Origin: Akkermansia muciniphila
Lineage (GTDB): Bacteria; Verrucomicrobiota; Verrucomicrobiia; Verrucomicrobiales; Akkermansiaceae
DNA length: 64,000 nt
Direction of reading: 5' to 3'
Assembly: GCA_945874895.1 (NCBI GenBank)
Contig: CAMCIC010000006.1
Coordinates: 124,001 to 188,000, forward strand
The notes below the pieces were generated by a model. It was not told where the DNA came from and searched no databases. It saw only the letters and a list, made by a program, of their open reading frames with translations. Position 1 is the first letter of the stretch. The number at the start of each line of letters is the position of its first letter. Below, in pieces: positions 1-9,050 of the stretch. A program made the translations under genes and the position numbers.

Positions 1-79
1 CAAAGAGCGACCGAATGGCAAGGTCCGCGCGTCTGTGTCGCGTAGAGCCCTTGCGAATCAGCATTTCCTCAGAAATCAT
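1..79 (-). CDS. pstA: Phosphate ABC transporter permease PstA, 5' end only
   Basis: The first 26 codons of a minus-strand gene run off the left edge of the window. The frame opens with ATG at 79, three bases after the pstC stop codon, and reads MISEEMLIRKGS and onward, a basic cytoplasmic N-terminus. PstA is the second inner-membrane permease of the high-affinity phosphate ABC transporter and normally follows pstC. The assignment rests mainly on this position and spacing, since too little protein is visible to recognise the family. A later in-frame Met at codon 6 could be the real start. Confidence 0.6.
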   Translation of the reverse strand, partial: MISEEMLIRKGSTRHRRADLAIRSLF

Positions 80-80
80 G

Positions 81-1982
81 TTAGTGCTTGATGTTGCGGG
101 TGAAGTGACGTGCGGTGGAATTGATTCCCATGACAATGGCGAAGAGCAGCATGGCTACCATGAAGAGAGCGCGGTAGTGAACGCTGCCAGCGGGCACTTC
201 TCCCAATTCTTGGGCGATGATCCCCGTCATGGTATGCACAGGTTGGAAGAAGGCACCGATTCCCGCCGTGAAGTCTGGGATGTTGATGCGATTTCCCGCT
301 ACCAGCAACACGACCATGGTTTCGCCGATGACGCGACCGAATCCTAGCAGAACTGCGGCGAGGATACCAGAGAATGCAGCTGGCACGACCACGCCAAAGG
401 TGGTTTGCAACTTGGTGGCACCCAGCGCTTCAGAGGCCTCGGCATAGGCCGATGGTACATGATGGAGGGCATCCTCTGCTAGGGAAAAAATGGTGGGCAT
501 GCTCATGAGAGCCAATAAGCAGCCCGCCGTGAAAATATTGAGGCGTTCCTCGATGGGAAAGCCAGGCATCCATGACAAAAAGGGCATGGTGGAGAGTTCG
601 CGCAATGGCTCGCCGATGATGAAAATGCCGATGAATCCGAGAACCACCGAAGGGATCGCTTGAATAAATTCGATCACCGGCTTGATGATTTTTTTTTCCC
701 GCTTGCTGGCAAATTGATTGGTATAGATCGCGGCACCTATGCCCATGGGAATGGCGATGGTGAGGGCGACGATCCCAATCATTAGGGAGCCAATCAGCAG
801 GGGAAGTATGCCGTAAAAATCTTGCCATTCTCCGCCCGTAAGCCAGCGCTTGTCAGTGAGAAACGAGATCACGGCATCGCTGAGCGGAACGGGCCGAGAA
901 GCATCCCATGCTCTCAATCTTTCCGGCGTGGTCTCGAGTTCGCTCAGATAGACGGGCATGGCTTTTCCGATCGCGAGCTGGAGTTTCCTCGCCTCCGCTT
1001 GCTGGTAGTCGAATGACAAGTCAGCCTGCATCGCGCTCAGGACATCTCTCAAGTGCTTGTGAGCCTGCTCACATTCGGCTTTTTTTTCCATGAGTGCGGC
1101 GGTGATGGGATGAATATCCGTCACGACAACCACTTTTTTTTCGGCTTCTTTTAACAATTTTTCCCGTTCAGCCGGATTTTTGTTTTCCGCTGCCGCTTCC
1201 AGCAATGTAGCACGATCGCGCTCGAGCCGATCCGCTTTTGCCAGTGCTTGCTGGGACGCTTTGACCTTGGCTGTGAGATCATCCACGATGCGGCTTACGA
1301 TATGGCCAGCCTCTTCGAAAGCGTCAATCCTCGCTCTCGCCTGACGCAAAGGTTGCGCATAGGTTTCTCTTGCGATCGCGTATTCATCGGCAAGTTGAGC
1401 GGCAAGAGCGGGAACCTTGTCATTTTCGATTTCTCGCGAGAGCAGATCATCGATGATACTGCGACGCTCATCCGCACTCAGGCTGGGGGTGGGCGGAAGC
1501 ATCGATACCGCTTTAGGGAGCAGTTCTTGGTAGCGCTCTTTGATGCGTTTCATCACTTCCTGCGTGACGGACCCTTTTTTCACCACAGCTAAGTAGGAAT
1601 CGCGGGGGGGAGCTGTGAAATCCTCGAAGTCCGCCACCAGTGACATCGACTCAGTGGTGCGCCGCAATTCGCGATCCGCCCGGCCGTTGATTTCGGCGTA
1701 GTAAGCGCGATTGAATAAAGAGGCGAGTTGTTCGTGGGAAGATTGATTGACTCGTGAAAGATCGACAAATTCCATGCCGGATAGTCGATAGATTTCCAGT
1801 TCTCGACGGTAGCCAGGGAAAAATCCCAGTCCCTCTTTGAGCAAGAATGCAATGATGAGCAGCAGGATCACCAGCGTAAGTCCTGCGTTGGAGGCGAAAA
1901 AGTAGCGGATCAGCCGATCGGCAGAAAAGCCCCTGCGCAGCAGTGTGGTCGGAGGAGTCTCAGCTGGGGACAAGTCGGGCAT
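81..1982 (-). CDS. pstC: Phosphate ABC transporter permease PstC with large insertion
   Basis: Inner-membrane permease of the PstSCAB phosphate importer. The C-terminal ~245 residues (about 390-633) are a typical binding-protein-dependent permease domain with several hydrophobic helices and the EAA-type segment around 'EASEALGATKLQTTFGVVVP'. One transmembrane helix lies at about 31-48. Between it and the permease core there is an extra hydrophilic region of roughly 330 residues, rich in Lys, Glu and Ala and probably partly coiled coil. Usual PstC proteins are about 300-330 residues, so this one is about twice that length. It lies 133 bp downstream of pstS on the same strand and is followed at once by pstA. 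Confidence 0.9.
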   Translation of the reverse strand: MPDLSPAETPPTTLLRRGFSADRLIRYFFASNAGLTLVILLLIIAFLLKEGLGFFPGYRRELEIYRLSGMEFVDLSRVNQSSHEQLASLFNRAYYAEINGRADRELRRTTESMSLVADFEDFTAPPRDSYLAVVKKGSVTQEVMKRIKERYQELLPKAVSMLPPTPSLSADERRSIIDDLLSREIENDKVPALAAQLADEYAIARETYAQPLRQARARIDAFEEAGHIVSRIVDDLTAKVKASQQALAKADRLERDRATLLEAAAENKNPAEREKLLKEAEKKVVVVTDIHPITAALMEKKAECEQAHKHLRDVLSAMQADLSFDYQQAEARKLQLAIGKAMPVYLSELETTPERLRAWDASRPVPLSDAVISFLTDKRWLTGGEWQDFYGILPLLIGSLMIGIVALTIAIPMGIGAAIYTNQFASKREKKIIKPVIEFIQAIPSVVLGFIGIFIIGEPLRELSTMPFLSWMPGFPIEERLNIFTAGCLLALMSMPTIFSLAEDALHHVPSAYAEASEALGATKLQTTFGVVVPAAFSGILAAVLLGFGRVIGETMVVLLVAGNRINIPDFTAGIGAFFQPVHTMTGIIAQELGEVPAGSVHYRALFMVAMLLFAIVMGINSTARHFTRNIKH

Positions 1983-2115
1983 GAAGGCAGGAATCAGTTC
2001 GGGAGATGACTAGGTTTCAGGGGCGCTTACGACCATTCTGCGAGAATGACTGGCGGCTCATCTGTTGTGAAGATATGAAATCGAAATAAAAGCGATCACG
2101 CATGAGATCTGGCAT

Positions 2116-2919
2116 TTAGTTGAAGTGAAGGAAGCCTGTGTCCTCCACCATTTTTTGTCCAATCGGGGTGAAGATGAAATCGACGAAAGCTTTGGTATCC
2201 CGCGACGCGTGGACGGGATGATACAGGAAGCACTCGCGCGCGTAAGCATAGGTTTTTTTGTTCTCGGCAGTTGGGAGAATGCCATCAATGCGAATCGCCC
2301 GGAGCCCACGGTTTTTCGCATAGGCGAGACCGACGTATCCGATGCCTCCCTTGTTTTTGGCCACTTCCTGTGCGATCTGTTCATTGCCGGCCATCTTGAG
2401 TGAGCTTGCTGGGTAGTCGCGGTCATTCATGGCGAGCTTTTGCCAGTCGTTGTAGGTGCCCGAGGAAGTGTTGCGAGTGTAGATCGAAATCTTGCCCGGG
2501 GTGCTGCCCACTTCTGACCAGTCCTTGACTTGTCCGGTGAAAATTTTTGCCACTTGTGCGCTGCTCAGATTTTGGATGGGTGAGCGTTTGTTCACAACCA
2601 CACACAGTATGTCATAGCAGATCAGATGTTCTTCCAGTGTGACCCCCTTCGCCTTGCAATTCGTGATCTCTTCATCGCGCGCGCGACGCGATGACATGCC
2701 GATATGCGCTGTCCCGTTCGCCAGTGCGGGAAAAGCGGTCGAAGACCCTTCGGCGGCAATCTCGAATTGGATCGATGGATGATCCAGAGATTTGTATTTT
2801 TCTGCAAGTTGCGGCATCAGCTTCGCGCCCAGAGTGTCACTGCCTTTGAGGCTGATGGTCTGGGCGGTGGCTAAGGTAGCGAAAAATATCGCAGAAAATA
2901 TGACAAGGAGAGAGTTCAC
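2116..2919 (-). CDS. pstS: Phosphate-binding periplasmic protein (PstS family)
   Basis: Secreted solute-binding protein expected to deliver phosphate to PstC/PstA. The N-terminus (residues 1-19) is a clear signal peptide ending ATA/Q. The mature part begins with 'ISLKGSDTLGAKLMPQLAEK', the hallmark PstS phosphate-binding opening, and later shows 'SSRRARDEE' and the 'NTSSGTYNDW' segment that contacts the ligand in this family. The protein is 267 residues, on the short side. It is the first gene of the pst operon and has a PhoB-like box about 45 bp upstream of its start. Confidence 0.9.
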   Translation of the reverse strand: MNSLLVIFSAIFFATLATAQTISLKGSDTLGAKLMPQLAEKYKSLDHPSIQFEIAAEGSSTAFPALANGTAHIGMSSRRARDEEITNCKAKGVTLEEHLICYDILCVVVNKRSPIQNLSSAQVAKIFTGQVKDWSEVGSTPGKISIYTRNTSSGTYNDWQKLAMNDRDYPASSLKMAGNEQIAQEVAKNKGGIGYVGLAYAKNRGLRAIRIDGILPTAENKKTYAYARECFLYHPVHASRDTKAFVDFIFTPIGQKMVEDTGFLHFN

Positions 2920-2945
2920 GTAAACTGGAAATGATGCTCTCTTCG

Positions 2946-2986
2946 AGAATAAGACGACGACATCGTCATTGTGACGTTATTGTGAC
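2946..2986 (-). promoter_or_regulatory. PhoB-type box and promoter of pstS
   Basis: Two adjacent 11-bp direct repeats lie at 2965-2975 and 2976-2986 (GTCATTGTGAC and GTTATTGTGAC on the + strand). Read on the minus strand they give GTCAC units exactly 11 bp apart, the layout of a Pho box. A -10-like TATTCT follows at 2951-2946, 13 bp beyond the second unit, close to the usual Pho-box-to--10 spacing. A third partial GTGAC lies at 2990-2994. The position in front of pstS supports phosphate-starvation control. No phoB or phoR gene is visible in the window. Confidence 0.65.
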
Positions 2987-3142
2987 AAAGTGACTGCGTG
3001 AAGTCGGTCATAATGGACAGGCACGGCAAGCGTCGGAGAAATCGTTGTCCTTTCCCAGCTACGAAATGATTTGTCACGAAGAGGAAAATTCTTTACAGTC
3101 GTCTGTTCTTCAAAAATTTTTTTCGAGTGTTTTCAGAAGTCC

Positions 3143-5020
3143 ATGAATCAAGTTGCTAAGATTGCCATTTTCCTCGTGTCATGGCTCTCGCTTTTTGCTG
3201 CCGCAGCTCCGAAGCCTATTGCGCCTGCGGCAGGCGCGGTGACTTATGCGCCGCATCCTCATTTCCTGTGGCAGAGCGATGCGGAAGCGAAGATGGAGGA
3301 TGTTCATACCATCCAGATTGCGCGCGATGAGAACTTTGCTTCGATGGTCTGTGAGGAAAGGATCGAAGTCGTATCGCGTTTTGTGCCGTTGCAACCTCTG
3401 CCTGCCGCGAAATACTGGTGGCGGGTGCGACGCTCAGAGGCTGAGTGGTCGCAGCGCGCGGCTTTGGAGGTTCGTCAGCCGCAGCACGTTTTCACGATTC
3501 GTGCGGGTAGCGATGAAAAAGAAGCGGCCCGCGTGATGGCTGAGGCTCAGACGCATTTCCCCGCTCTGGTGAATTTCGAGCCAGGTGAATACCGATGGTC
3601 GGCGGCAGACTGGACCGGTGTGCTGCGTCTGCGCGGGGTGAGTGATGTGACGCTGGATGGGCATGGCGCTCGCCTGATCGTGCGGGGCACGTTTCTTTCT
3701 GTCAACGATTCGCAGCGGGTTACAGTCCGCAACTTTCATGTCACGGGTGACAAACCTGGGCATACGCTCGTGCGCGTGACGGCGGTCGATGCCGCCCATG
3801 CCGCGATATGTGTGAAGCCTGAGCCTGGCTATGATTCCGATGTGGCGCGCTTCTTCGGTGGGCAGGGATTTTTGAATCGTGTGGATCCTGAACACCGTGG
3901 TCGACATCTCGGGGGCTTTGTCTCGACACAGTCCTCAAGCGCGCAGCCAGCGGATGCCGGACATTTCCGCATTGCACCCGTGCCAGAGAGTGCGTTGCGT
4001 TTGCAGTCACCCGGTGCGCTGAATGTGCTCACACTCTACGGGGATCCTTTCGTCAACGCGCGCCATACCGATGCATTGACTTTCCGCGATATTACGCTTG
4101 TGGACATGCCCGGAGCGTTCTGTGGTGGCGCGGAGAACAACGCGAAGAGTTATCTCGGGTGCCGCGTGATCACTCGCTCAGGGAATGACTACCAGGGTGG
4201 TCATTCCGCTGTAGGCGATGGACGAACGGGCGAGTGGATCGAGGGCTGCGAATTTCAGATGCTAGCCGATGATGGACCGAACGTTCGTACCATGCGAATG
4301 AAGATCGCGAAGGCAGAGGGCGACCGCGTGGTGCTGCTGGAGCAGTCTTGGACCAACACGGATTTGCGTTCCGGCGATACGGTCGCTTTCACCCATCCGC
4401 GGACTTGGGCGACTGCAACGGCGAAAGTTGTGAGCGCTTCGCATGACCATCCCATGCGCGTGGAAGTGGACTCAGCGCTTTCTGGCATGGCCTCGCAGAT
4501 CGGCGTGAGCGACTGGAGTGGGGTCTACTTCTACCGCGTGAATCCTTGTTGTGAAGACTTCGTTTATCGCCGCAACCGGCATGTGGGTGGTCGCGGACAT
4601 GGTGTGAAATTCAACGGTCGACGCGGCTTGATCGCCGACAATTACTTCGAAAACATCACGGGCAACGCGATCGAGATCGGTTACAACTGGCAGGACGCGT
4701 ATGAAGGCTTCGGTGCGAGCGATGTCCTGATCGCGCGCAATCGTATTACACGCTGTGGTTGGTCGCCCATCTCGAGTTTCTCAAGGACCCCGCTCGGTGG
4801 TCGCTATATCATCCGTGACAATCGGATTCATGAGCTCCGTGACGCCGCCATCTCGTTACGGAACTGCTCGGACGTGACTGTCTGGGGCAACTCTTTCGCT
4901 TCTTCGTCGCCGCCCCAGCACGGAGCTTGGATCATAGCTGAGGATGTGCGCCAACTCTCTACGTCCGCGAATCGTCATTCGGACGTAGTGCCCGAGGTGA
5001 AGTCCAAGCAGGCGAGGTAA
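3143..5020 (+). CDS. Secreted right-handed beta-helix protein
   Basis: A 625-residue exported protein. The start at 3143 is chosen because it begins a signal peptide (MNQVAKIAIFLVSWLSLF, then AAAA/P). Residues ~25-110 look like a fibronectin/Ig-like strand domain ending in 'YWWRVRR'. From ~150 on the sequence has the short repeated strands of a parallel beta-helix ('VTLDGHGARLIVRG', 'VTVRNFHV'), as in pectate-lyase-like carbohydrate-active proteins. A role in polysaccharide binding or cleavage is an inference from the fold. It is divergent from pstS, and no catalytic residues could be assigned. Confidence 0.75.
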   Translation: MNQVAKIAIFLVSWLSLFAAAAPKPIAPAAGAVTYAPHPHFLWQSDAEAKMEDVHTIQIARDENFASMVCEERIEVVSRFVPLQPLPAAKYWWRVRRSEAEWSQRAALEVRQPQHVFTIRAGSDEKEAARVMAEAQTHFPALVNFEPGEYRWSAADWTGVLRLRGVSDVTLDGHGARLIVRGTFLSVNDSQRVTVRNFHVTGDKPGHTLVRVTAVDAAHAAICVKPEPGYDSDVARFFGGQGFLNRVDPEHRGRHLGGFVSTQSSSAQPADAGHFRIAPVPESALRLQSPGALNVLTLYGDPFVNARHTDALTFRDITLVDMPGAFCGGAENNAKSYLGCRVITRSGNDYQGGHSAVGDGRTGEWIEGCEFQMLADDGPNVRTMRMKIAKAEGDRVVLLEQSWTNTDLRSGDTVAFTHPRTWATATAKVVSASHDHPMRVEVDSALSGMASQIGVSDWSGVYFYRVNPCCEDFVYRRNRHVGGRGHGVKFNGRRGLIADNYFENITGNAIEIGYNWQDAYEGFGASDVLIARNRITRCGWSPISSFSRTPLGGRYIIRDNRIHELRDAAISLRNCSDVTVWGNSFASSSPPQHGAWIIAEDVRQLSTSANRHSDVVPEVKSKQAR

Positions 5021-5152
5021 TGGGCCAGAGGCTACGTAATCATTGTGCCAGTCTGCCTGTCATCGCGCAGAATGAGTTTTTACGCTGTGACGAAATGATT
5101 TGCCAGTGGGTGGAAAATAATTACGATGGCGAACCCCCTTACCCCGTTTTTT

Positions 5153-6154
5153 ATGAGCGATTTGAAACATGTAGCAATTGTCGGTGCCACGGGCGCTGTA
5201 GGTGAAGAAATGCGGTTGTGCCTCGAGGAACGGAACTTTCCTGTGGGTCAATTGACCTTGCTAGCATCGAAACGCTCGGTCGGAAAAACTTTTCCGTTCC
5301 GTGGTCAGGAGATCGCTGTCCAGGAACTGACGCATGATTCCTTCGCTGGAGTGGACATCGCGCTGTTTAGCGCGGGTGGCTCGATTTCGGAAGAATTCGG
5401 CCCTTCGGCAGCGGCTGCTGGTTGTGTAGTGATCGACAATTCATCGGCCTTCCGCATGCTCGACGGCGTGCCCTTGGTAGTGCCGGAGATCAACCCGCAA
5501 GCTGCGCTCGATCATCCGAAAAACATCATCGCCAATCCGAACTGCACGACCATCATTTCATTGATGGCCCTCGCTCCCTTGCATCAGGCCTTCGGACTGA
5601 AGTCGATCATCGCATCGTCCTACCAAGCGGTTTCGGGCAGTGGTGCCCAAGGCATCGCCGAGTTGGAGCAGCAGGTGCATGCCATTACGCATGGTCTTCC
5701 GCTCGAGCAAAAAGTCTACCCCCGCCAAATCGCGTTCAATGTGATTCCGCAGGTCGACCGCTTCACCGACAACGGCTACACCAAGGAGGAAATGAAAATG
5801 CTCCACGAAGGGCGGAAAATTCTCGACCTTCCCGATCTCAAGGTTTCCTGCACCTGCGTGCGTGTGCCAGTCTATCGTTCGCACTCGGTATCGATCACCG
5901 CGGTGTTTGAAAAACCCATTACCGTGGAAGCCGCACGTGCGGTCTATGCGGGCAAACCTGGCGTGCAACTCAGAGATGATCCCGCGAATGGTGTTTTCCC
6001 TGTGCCTCTCGACACCACCGGCAAGGACGATTGTCTGGTCGGCCGCATGCGGAAAAATCTGGTGCTCGACAATGCGATCGACCTCTGGGTCGTGGGCGAC
6101 CAAGTGCGCAAAGGTGCCGCGCTCAACGCGGTGCAAATCGCCGAACTTCTCTAA
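5153..6154 (+). CDS. asd: Aspartate-semialdehyde dehydrogenase
   Basis: Catalyses NADPH-dependent reduction of aspartyl phosphate to aspartate semialdehyde, the branch point to lysine/diaminopimelate, threonine and methionine. Residues 11-17 (GATGAVG) form the NADP-binding glycine loop, and the catalytic Cys is C131 in 'NPNCTTI'. The length is 333 residues, normal for the family. The start at 5153 (MSDLKHVAIV) fits the family; an ATG 27 bp upstream would add nine residues. The next gene, a prenyl synthase, begins 8 bp after the stop, so the two are probably co-transcribed. Confidence 0.95.
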   Translation: MSDLKHVAIVGATGAVGEEMRLCLEERNFPVGQLTLLASKRSVGKTFPFRGQEIAVQELTHDSFAGVDIALFSAGGSISEEFGPSAAAAGCVVIDNSSAFRMLDGVPLVVPEINPQAALDHPKNIIANPNCTTIISLMALAPLHQAFGLKSIIASSYQAVSGSGAQGIAELEQQVHAITHGLPLEQKVYPRQIAFNVIPQVDRFTDNGYTKEEMKMLHEGRKILDLPDLKVSCTCVRVPVYRSHSVSITAVFEKPITVEAARAVYAGKPGVQLRDDPANGVFPVPLDTTGKDDCLVGRMRKNLVLDNAIDLWVVGDQVRKGAALNAVQIAELL

Positions 6155-6162
6155 CATTTCTT

Positions 6163-7053
6163 ATGGCCGACGCAGCATTCGCCCGATACCTCAGTGATTC
6201 CGCCAAGCGCGTAGACAAGGCGCTCGATGGTTTTTTGCCGAAAGAAAAAACCGCGCCGCAGACGATTCACAAGGCGATGCGCTATTCGGTCTTCGCTGGG
6301 GGAAAACGCCTGCGTCCGATTCTCTGCCTGGCTGCGGCGGAAGCCTGCGGCGGTGATCCGCAAAAAGCGATGCCCGCTGCTTGCGCGGTAGAGGTGTTGC
6401 ACACGTATTCGCTGGTCCACGATGATTTGCCCTGCATGGATGATGATGACCTGCGTCGCGGTCGGCCGACCTGTCACAAGGTCTTCGGCGATGGCATGGC
6501 GGTGTTGTGCGGCGACGCGCTCCTTACCGAGGCGTTTCTGATGTTGGCGCAAACCGCCGCTACACCGCGCTACAAGGTCGATGCCATGATCAAGGAACTC
6601 GCGCTCACCAGTGGCAGCCGCCATCTCATCGGTGGGCAGGTGATGGACCTCGAAGGCGAGGGCAAATCGCTGACGAAGGCGCAGTTGGTGCTGATCCACA
6701 AGGCAAAAACCGCGGCCTTGCTCACGTCTTCGTTGCGTCTGGGCGCGATGGCCGTGAATGCCACGCCGGCCAAACTGGACGCGCTCACCACCTTCGGCGA
6801 ATGTCTCGGGCTGGCCTTCCAGATCATCGATGACATTCTCGATGTGACCCAAAGCACCGAAGTTCTCGGCAAAACCGCGGGCAAGGATGCGAATGTCGCC
6901 AAGGCCACCTATCCCGCCATTGTGGGCCTGGAAAAATCCCGCAAGGAAGCCGCCGTTCTCACGAAAAAAGCCATGGCCGCATTGGAGGTCTTCGGTAATA
7001 AAGCCGATCACCTCCACCAAATCGCCGACTTTCTGTTAGTGCGAGAGTATTGA
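6163..7053 (+). CDS. ispA: Short-chain polyprenyl diphosphate synthase (farnesyl/geranylgeranyl type)
   Basis: Condenses isopentenyl diphosphate with allylic diphosphates to make C15-C20 isoprenoid precursors. Both aspartate-rich Mg-binding motifs are present: DDLPCMDDDD at 87-96, with the two-residue insertion typical of bacterial FPP synthases, and DDILD at 223-227. The 'GGKRLRP' substrate motif is at 46-52. The protein is 296 residues. The start follows asd by only 8 bp. Chain length (FPP or GGPP) cannot be settled from sequence reading alone. Confidence 0.9.
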   Translation: MADAAFARYLSDSAKRVDKALDGFLPKEKTAPQTIHKAMRYSVFAGGKRLRPILCLAAAEACGGDPQKAMPAACAVEVLHTYSLVHDDLPCMDDDDLRRGRPTCHKVFGDGMAVLCGDALLTEAFLMLAQTAATPRYKVDAMIKELALTSGSRHLIGGQVMDLEGEGKSLTKAQLVLIHKAKTAALLTSSLRLGAMAVNATPAKLDALTTFGECLGLAFQIIDDILDVTQSTEVLGKTAGKDANVAKATYPAIVGLEKSRKEAAVLTKKAMAALEVFGNKADHLHQIADFLLVREY

Positions 7054-7178
7054 TCGCAATGTCAATTCCTCCGATGCCTGTCAGGTAGTGAGGTTAGCAC
7101 ATGAGGTTGTGAGGGAGAGCCAAGAGCAGGCATGCTTACGGCGGCAGCAGTCAAGCGCCGATCACGAAAAAATCCGTC

Positions 7179-7207
7179 TTGTCGCAGATCGGTTTCTCGA
7201 TCATGAT
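7179..7207 (+). promoter_or_regulatory. Candidate leaderless promoter before the YqeY-like gene
   Basis: TTGTCG at 7179-7184 and CATGAT at 7202-7207 are separated by 17 bp. The start codon follows six bases after the -10-like element, so transcription would begin at or next to the ATG. The match to sigma-70 consensus is partial (4/6 in each element). Confidence 0.35.
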
Positions 7208-7213
7208 GCTTGC

Positions 7214-7669
7214 ATGAGCAACTTTGTGGAAACTCTCTCGGAAGATATCAAAAACGCGATGCGCGCCAAGGACAGTGTGGCGCTGAATACCCTGCGCGCA
7301 TTGAAGAGCGCCTTGACGAATGCGTCGATCGAAAAAGGTGGCCTCGGCACGCCACTGGAGGAGGTCGAGTGCCTCGCCATCGTGCGCAAGCAAATCAAGC
7401 AGCGTCAGGATTCGATCGAGCAATTCGAAAAAGCCGGTCGTGCGGAATTGGCGGACAATGAAAAAAGCGAGCTCGCCATTTTACAGAAATTCCTCCCCGC
7501 CGCACTGAGCGAAAGCGAGGTCGCCGAGCTGCTGGAAAAAGCGGTGGCAGAAACGGGTGCCACTTCCAAAGCGGACATGGGCAAGGTGATGAAAGTCTTG
7601 CAGGAATTGGTCGATGGCCGTGCCGATGGGCGCACGCTGTCACAGGCTGTCATGAAACGACTGAGCTAA
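7214..7669 (+). CDS. GatB/YqeY domain-containing protein
   Basis: A 151-residue protein of the YqeY family, related to the C-terminal tRNA-binding tail of the GatB amidotransferase subunit. Family features are the N-terminal helix '[18 protein letters not shown]', the central '[14 protein letters not shown]' and the C-terminal 'DMGKVMKVL' with a conserved GR-rich end. YqeY proteins may assist tRNA-dependent amidation, but the exact function is not established. The start at 7214 is preferred over a GTG 126 bp upstream because homologues begin here. It is followed 4 bp later by xthA. Confidence 0.85.
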   Translation: MSNFVETLSEDIKNAMRAKDSVALNTLRALKSALTNASIEKGGLGTPLEEVECLAIVRKQIKQRQDSIEQFEKAGRAELADNEKSELAILQKFLPAALSESEVAELLEKAVAETGATSKADMGKVMKVLQELVDGRADGRTLSQAVMKRLS

Positions 7670-7673
7670 GGCC

Positions 7674-8444
7674 ATGTTGCTGATTTCCTGGAACGTCAAT
7701 GGCATCCGCGCCGCGCTCAACAAGGGCATGGCGGATTTTGTCAGCGCGGAACAACCCGATGTGCTGTGCTTACAGGAAACCAAGGCGCGCGAGGAGCAGG
7801 TGGATCTTCCTTTGGAGTTCGCCGGGTATCGACGCTTCTGGAATTCCGCACAAAAGCCCGGCTATTCGGGCACGGCCATTTTTTGCAAAGCCCAACCGCT
7901 GGCAATCGAATACGGCATCCGTCATGACCATCACGATACCGAAGGCCGGGTGATTACGGCGGAGTTTGCGGACTTTTCGTTAGTCACGGTTTATACCCCG
8001 AATTCGCAGGATGAATTGCGCCGGCTCGATTACCGCATGCAGTGGGATGCGGATTTTCTCGCATTTGTGAAAACCATCGAGTCCGAGAAACAGAAACCCG
8101 TCATCTTTTGCGGGGACCTCAACGTTTCGCATCAGGAAATCGATCTCGCCCGACCGCGGGAAAACCGCCGCAATCCTGGATTTACTGATGAAGAGCGAAC
8201 GGGCTTCTCCCGTATGATCGAGGCGGGTTTCATCGACAGCTTCCGCCATCTTTATCCTGACAAGCGTGACGCCTATTCGTGGTGGTCCTATCGCGGCGGT
8301 GCGCGTGAACGCAACGTCGGCTGGCGTCTCGATTATTTCCTCACTTCGCTAGCTCTGCGTGATCGCATTGCCGCCGCTGAGATTTTGCCGCATGTGCATG
8401 GCTCCGATCATTGCCCTGTCAGCCTCCGACTTCACGGAAGGTAA
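7674..8444 (+). CDS. xthA: Exodeoxyribonuclease III (AP endonuclease)
   Basis: Cuts DNA 5' to abasic sites and removes 3' blocking groups during base-excision repair. The exonuclease-endonuclease-phosphatase fold motifs are all present: 'SWNVNGIRA' near the N-terminus, 'LQETKA' with the metal-binding Glu, '[14 protein letters not shown]' with the catalytic Asp/Asn pair, and the C-terminal 'GSDHCPV' Asp-His pair. At 256 residues it matches ExoA/XthA length. It starts four bases after the YqeY-like gene, so they are probably one transcript. Confidence 0.93.
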   Translation: MLLISWNVNGIRAALNKGMADFVSAEQPDVLCLQETKAREEQVDLPLEFAGYRRFWNSAQKPGYSGTAIFCKAQPLAIEYGIRHDHHDTEGRVITAEFADFSLVTVYTPNSQDELRRLDYRMQWDADFLAFVKTIESEKQKPVIFCGDLNVSHQEIDLARPRENRRNPGFTDEERTGFSRMIEAGFIDSFRHLYPDKRDAYSWWSYRGGARERNVGWRLDYFLTSLALRDRIAAAEILPHVHGSDHCPVSLRLHGR

Positions 8445-8519
8445 GGCATTCGAAGTCCAAAAATCTTTTTTCCCATGTTTTTGGAGACAAAGCACGGGGT
8501 TTGTGGCATTTTTTCATAG

Positions 8520-9050
8520 ATGGCAACTTCGGCAGCAGGAATGTGGCAGGCTTGGTTCGATGAAAACGGACCACGTCTGCTGTTGTTTGCCCGCGGATGG
8601 AGCACATCGCGCGAGGGGGCGGAAGATCTTGTGCAGGAAACAATGCTGCGCATGTGGCATTATCAGGCGGAGCGCGGTGGGATGCCGCCCGATCTCGCAT
8701 TGGCTTTCTCAACGATACGCTTTTGTGGACTGAATCAGAAGCGCACGGATTCACGCCGCAAAAAACGCGAGGAGTCGATCATTTACCTGAATGACTTCGA
8801 GGACGTGTGGTTAGACCCTGCACTCGAGGACGATGAGGAGGCCATTCTCCTGCGTGAGTCCGTGCAGCGCTTAGCGCCGAAGTTGCGCGATGTCATTACG
8901 ATGAAAATCTGGGGTGATCTCACTTTCCAAGAAATCGCCCAAGCTCTTGGCATCCCTCCTAACACTTGTGCATCGCGTTATCGTTATGCGCTGATGCAGC
9001 TTTCTCAACAACTTCAATCGGTGAAGGAGGCCCGGCATGAAATCGCCTGA
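8520..9050 (+). CDS. ECF-type RNA polymerase sigma factor
   Basis: A 176-residue sigma-70 family regulator. Region 2 lies at ~10-75 ('EDLVQETMLRMWHY' matches the core-binding and -10 helix). Region 4 lies at ~115-165 with the helix-turn-helix 'LTFQEIAQALGIPPNTCASR'. The linker is short, as in ECF factors. It overlaps the next gene, a membrane protein with the layout of an anti-sigma factor, by 14 bp. An internal ATG at codon 8 (MWQAW) could also be used. The signal it responds to cannot be told from the sequence. Confidence 0.88.
   Translation: MATSAAGMWQAWFDENGPRLLLFARGWSTSREGAEDLVQETMLRMWHYQAERGGMPPDLALAFSTIRFCGLNQKRTDSRRKKREESIIYLNDFEDVWLDPALEDDEEAILLRESVQRLAPKLRDVITMKIWGDLTFQEIAQALGIPPNTCASRYRYALMQLSQQLQSVKEARHEIA

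Noticed and set aside
6151-7020. A 289-codon open frame on the strand opposite the prenyl synthase gene
   Set aside because: It lies fully antisense to a well-supported gene, has no family likeness and mirrors codon periodicity of the real gene. Similar shadows occur opposite dnaE, nrdA, fabF and others.
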